A stretch of 15,521 nt of DNA. Origin: Candidatus Faecivivens stercorigallinarum. GTDB lineage: Bacteria > Bacillota > Clostridia > Oscillospirales > Ruminococcaceae. This document shows, in pieces, positions 13,974 through 15,521 of the stretch. The translations under genes and the position numbers were made by a program. Position 1 is the stretch's first letter. Each line of letters opens with the position of its first letter. The stretch is from contig DVLN01000029.1 of assembly GCA_018715465.1 (NCBI GenBank), positions 1 to 15,521 of the forward strand, written 5' to 3'. The notes beneath the pieces are model-generated. The model did no database searches, was not told the origin of the DNA, and was given only the letters and a program-made list of their open reading frames with translations.

Positions 13974-14786
13974 ATGGAAGAAAAGAAGCTTGATCTGGAG
14001 GCAATCCGCGCCGAAATCGACACGGTCAACCAACAGATGCTGCAACTGCTGATCAAACGGCTGCAACTGTGCAGCGATGTCGCAGATTACAAAAAGGCTC
14101 GTGGCCTGCCAATCTATGTCCCGGAACGGGAAAAGGCAATCCTTGAATGGGCCGAAAATACGGCTGGTCCGCGTTTTGCACCCTATGCCGGCCGCTTTTT
14201 TGAACAGGTCATGCAGCTGGGCAGAGACTATGAAAACGGCGTCATGGGTGGGGCAGAAAGCGGGAAACTGCTTGCAAGCCGTCCCGATGCCATGCTGACG
14301 GAACGGATGGTCCTGCTGCCGCTGGAACCGGGCGACCTCAAACCGGTCTACTCGCTGGTATCCGATGCGGAATTGATGGACGGACTGCATATTTCCCCCA
14401 AAACATCTGAAGAGGAGACGCTCCGCTTTATTCGGGCGGAAACAACGCCGCCCGGTCTGGCTTACAAGGTGCTGCTGGCGGAAAATGCACAGTTTGCCGG
14501 ATTGCTGCTGCTCAAGCCGGACCCCGATACCCCGGATAAGGTGCTGCTGTCGGTCGTCCTGTTCCGCAACTGCTGGCACAAAGGATATCTGACCGAACTG
14601 ATCCCGGCGGCTGAAAAAATCGCGGTCAGCCGGCTGACTGCAAAATCTGTCTGGGGGTATGTGCCGGATGAAAACCTGTACGCGCTGCGCGCCTTCTTCA
14701 AGGCCGGCTATCAGGTCAACAGCGTCCTCTCCCTCCCGGATAAAAACTTCCAGGTGCTCTGCAAAATGATGGAGGCGGCGCCATGA
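13974..14786 (+). CDS. Chorismate mutase (AroQ type) fused to a GNAT-like domain
   Basis: A 270-residue two-domain protein. Residues 5-90 form an AroQ chorismate mutase (chorismate to prephenate, phenylalanine/tyrosine pathway) with active-site residues Arg12, Arg29, Lys40, Arg52 and Glu53 in place. The position of E. coli Gln88 appears to be Glu87, as in yeast chorismate mutase (Glu246). Residues 110-268 resemble a RimJ-type GNAT acetyltransferase: RMVLLPLEPGDLKPVYSLVS at the front, WHKGYLTELI (201-210) at the acetyl-CoA loop and DENLYALRAFFKAGYQV (232-248) as motif B. In the CoA loop, His202 replaces the first Gly of the usual WGKGY, so acetyltransferase activity is doubtful. GAAAGGGG (13959-13966) precedes the ATG at 13974 by 7 bases; a TTG at 13968 is less likely. 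Its stop overlaps the next gene in ATGA. Confidence 0.85.
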   Translation: MEEKKLDLEAIRAEIDTVNQQMLQLLIKRLQLCSDVADYKKARGLPIYVPEREKAILEWAENTAGPRFAPYAGRFFEQVMQLGRDYENGVMGGAESGKLLASRPDAMLTERMVLLPLEPGDLKPVYSLVSDAELMDGLHISPKTSEEETLRFIRAETTPPGLAYKVLLAENAQFAGLLLLKPDPDTPDKVLLSVVLFRNCWHKGYLTELIPAAEKIAVSRLTAKSVWGYVPDENLYALRAFFKAGYQVNSVLSLPDKNFQVLCKMMEAAP

Positions 14787-15325
14787 AACCCAGGTGGATG
14801 CGCCATCTGCACACCATCAACCACCATAAATGGTTGGTTATGAAATATTGTTTTGCATTGGGGCTCTACCGGCAGGGGCTGACCCACGATCTTTCCAAGT
14901 ATTCCCCGACTGAGTTTATCCCCGGCGTCAAATACTATACCGGCACCAGCAGCCCCCACAACGGGGAACGGGCGGTTCTCGGATACTCGGCTGCCTGGCT
15001 GCACCACAAGGGCCGCAACCGCCATCATATGGAATACTGGATCGACTATTCCACCGGCAGCGATGCCCCGCTGAGCGGCATGCGGATGCCGGAAAAATAT
15101 GTTGCCGAGATGTTCTGCGACCGGCTGGCGGCTTGTCAGAACTACAACGGTGCCGCCTATAAGGACAGCGACGCATACGACTACTATATGCGTTCCCGCA
15201 GCCACTATGTGATGCACCCGCAGACGCAGGCGCTGCTGGAAAAGCTGCTCATCATGCTTCGGGATGAGGGACAGCCCGCGACCTTTGCCTATATCCGCAA
15301 AGAGGTGCTGCATAACGCACGATGA
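14783..15325 (+). CDS. DUF5662 family protein
   Basis: A 180-residue protein of the DUF5662 family, common in clostridia and of unknown function. It is rich in conserved His and Asp: the N-terminal HTINHHKWLVMKYC (10-23), LTHDLSKYSPTEF (33-45), WLHHKGRNRHHMEYW (72-86) and CDRLAACQNY (112-121). The His35-Asp36 pair, His74-His75, His81-His82 and Asp113 are arranged much like HD-superfamily metal hydrolases, so metal binding is plausible but is an inference. The start ATG overlaps the stop of the chorismate mutase fusion (ATGA at 14783-14786), indicating coupled translation. It is the last gene before the operon terminator. Confidence 0.85.
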   Translation: MKPRWMRHLHTINHHKWLVMKYCFALGLYRQGLTHDLSKYSPTEFIPGVKYYTGTSSPHNGERAVLGYSAAWLHHKGRNRHHMEYWIDYSTGSDAPLSGMRMPEKYVAEMFCDRLAACQNYNGAAYKDSDAYDYYMRSRSHYVMHPQTQALLEKLLIMLRDEGQPATFAYIRKEVLHNAR

Positions 15326-15336
15326 CCGATTCCCTG

Positions 15337-15371
15337 CCGGGCTGGATGGATACCATCCGGCCCGGTTTTTT
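15337..15371 (+). terminator. Strong intrinsic terminator of the dipeptidase operon
   Basis: A 13-bp stem (15337-15349 with 15353-15365, one G-T pair) with a 3-base loop is followed by TTTTTT (15366-15371). It lies 11 bases after the DUF5662 stop. Confidence 0.95.
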
Positions 15372-15408
15372 GCCTGTGATTTCAGCATTGGGCAGCGGGA
15401 AAAAATGA

Positions 15409-15437
15409 TTGCTTTTTTTACCGATTTGGTATATAAT
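15409..15437 (+). promoter_or_regulatory. Promoter of the tRNA gene at the right edge
   Basis: TTGCTT (15409-15414), 17 bases, TATAAT (15432-15437). This is the same box pair and spacing seen at the rarA promoter. Initiation near 15444 would give a tRNA precursor with a 5' leader of about 46 bases. Confidence 0.7.
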
Positions 15438-15489
15438 ATAAATGCTGTTCAGCCCCCGGCAATCCGTCGGTAAAAAGAAAAAGCTGTAT

Positions 15490-15521
15490 GCCCTCGTAGT
15501 TAAATGGATATAACAAGTCCC
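15490..15521 (+). tRNA. tRNA gene, 5' part only (probably tRNA-Arg)
   Basis: The last 32 bases read as tRNA positions 1-32. They comprise a 7-base acceptor strand GCCCTCG, then T8-A9, a D stem GTTA pairing with TAAC (15499-15502 with 15511-15514), a D loop with the GG pair, and the start of the anticodon stem. The body closely resembles clostridial tRNA-Arg(CCU) as I recall it, but the anticodon lies outside the window. It has its own promoter. Confidence 0.8.

Overview
The window reads as chromosomal DNA of a moderately GC-rich Firmicute, most likely a gut-type clostridium of the Oscillospirales. This is inferred from Gram-positive style promoters (TTGACA-17-TATAAT), strong GGAGG ribosome sites, and the gene families present: PepV-type dipeptidase, DUF5662, DUF4037, the paired radical-SAM/DUF2344 genes and AroQ chorismate mutase. 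No phage, transposase, CRISPR or plasmid genes are visible. Species cannot be fixed from this sequence alone.

Layout, left to right. (1) 1-1982: a MATE-family exporter behind a good promoter and an unusually hairpin-rich leader, ended by a strong bidirectional terminator. (2) 1983-2617: about 630 bases with no convincing gene but packed with perfect inverted repeats. (3) 6493-2618, minus strand: a three-gene operon, rarA, then a TIGR03960-type radical SAM protein, then its usual DUF2344 (TIGR03936) partner. (4) 6660-7784, plus: a ROK-family repressor divergent from rarA, with its own terminator. (5) 7930-8985, plus: a zinc polyol/alcohol dehydrogenase with a strong promoter and a paired AT-rich palindrome at the transcription start, probably the ROK target. 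(6) 10717-9048, minus: a DUF4037 protein translationally coupled to a flavodoxin-like protein. (7) 10908-15325, plus: a five-gene run from a perfect-consensus promoter to a strong terminator: PepV-like M20 dipeptidase, FadR/GntR regulator, a two-TM membrane protein with TPR-like repeats, a chorismate mutase fused to a GNAT-like domain, and a DUF5662 protein. (8) The right edge enters a tRNA gene, probably tRNA-Arg, behind its own promoter.

The most unusual items are the palindrome-rich spacer at 2062-2617, the structured leader that traps the exporter's upstream start signals, the chorismate mutase-GNAT fusion (with a Glu where E. coli has catalytic Gln88), and the ROK/dehydrogenase pair with matching AT-rich palindromes. 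None amounts to proof of a new system. In five genes the ribosome site moves the start away from the longest possible reading frame (7930, 10717, 13026, 13974, and probably 3334), and those starts are used here.
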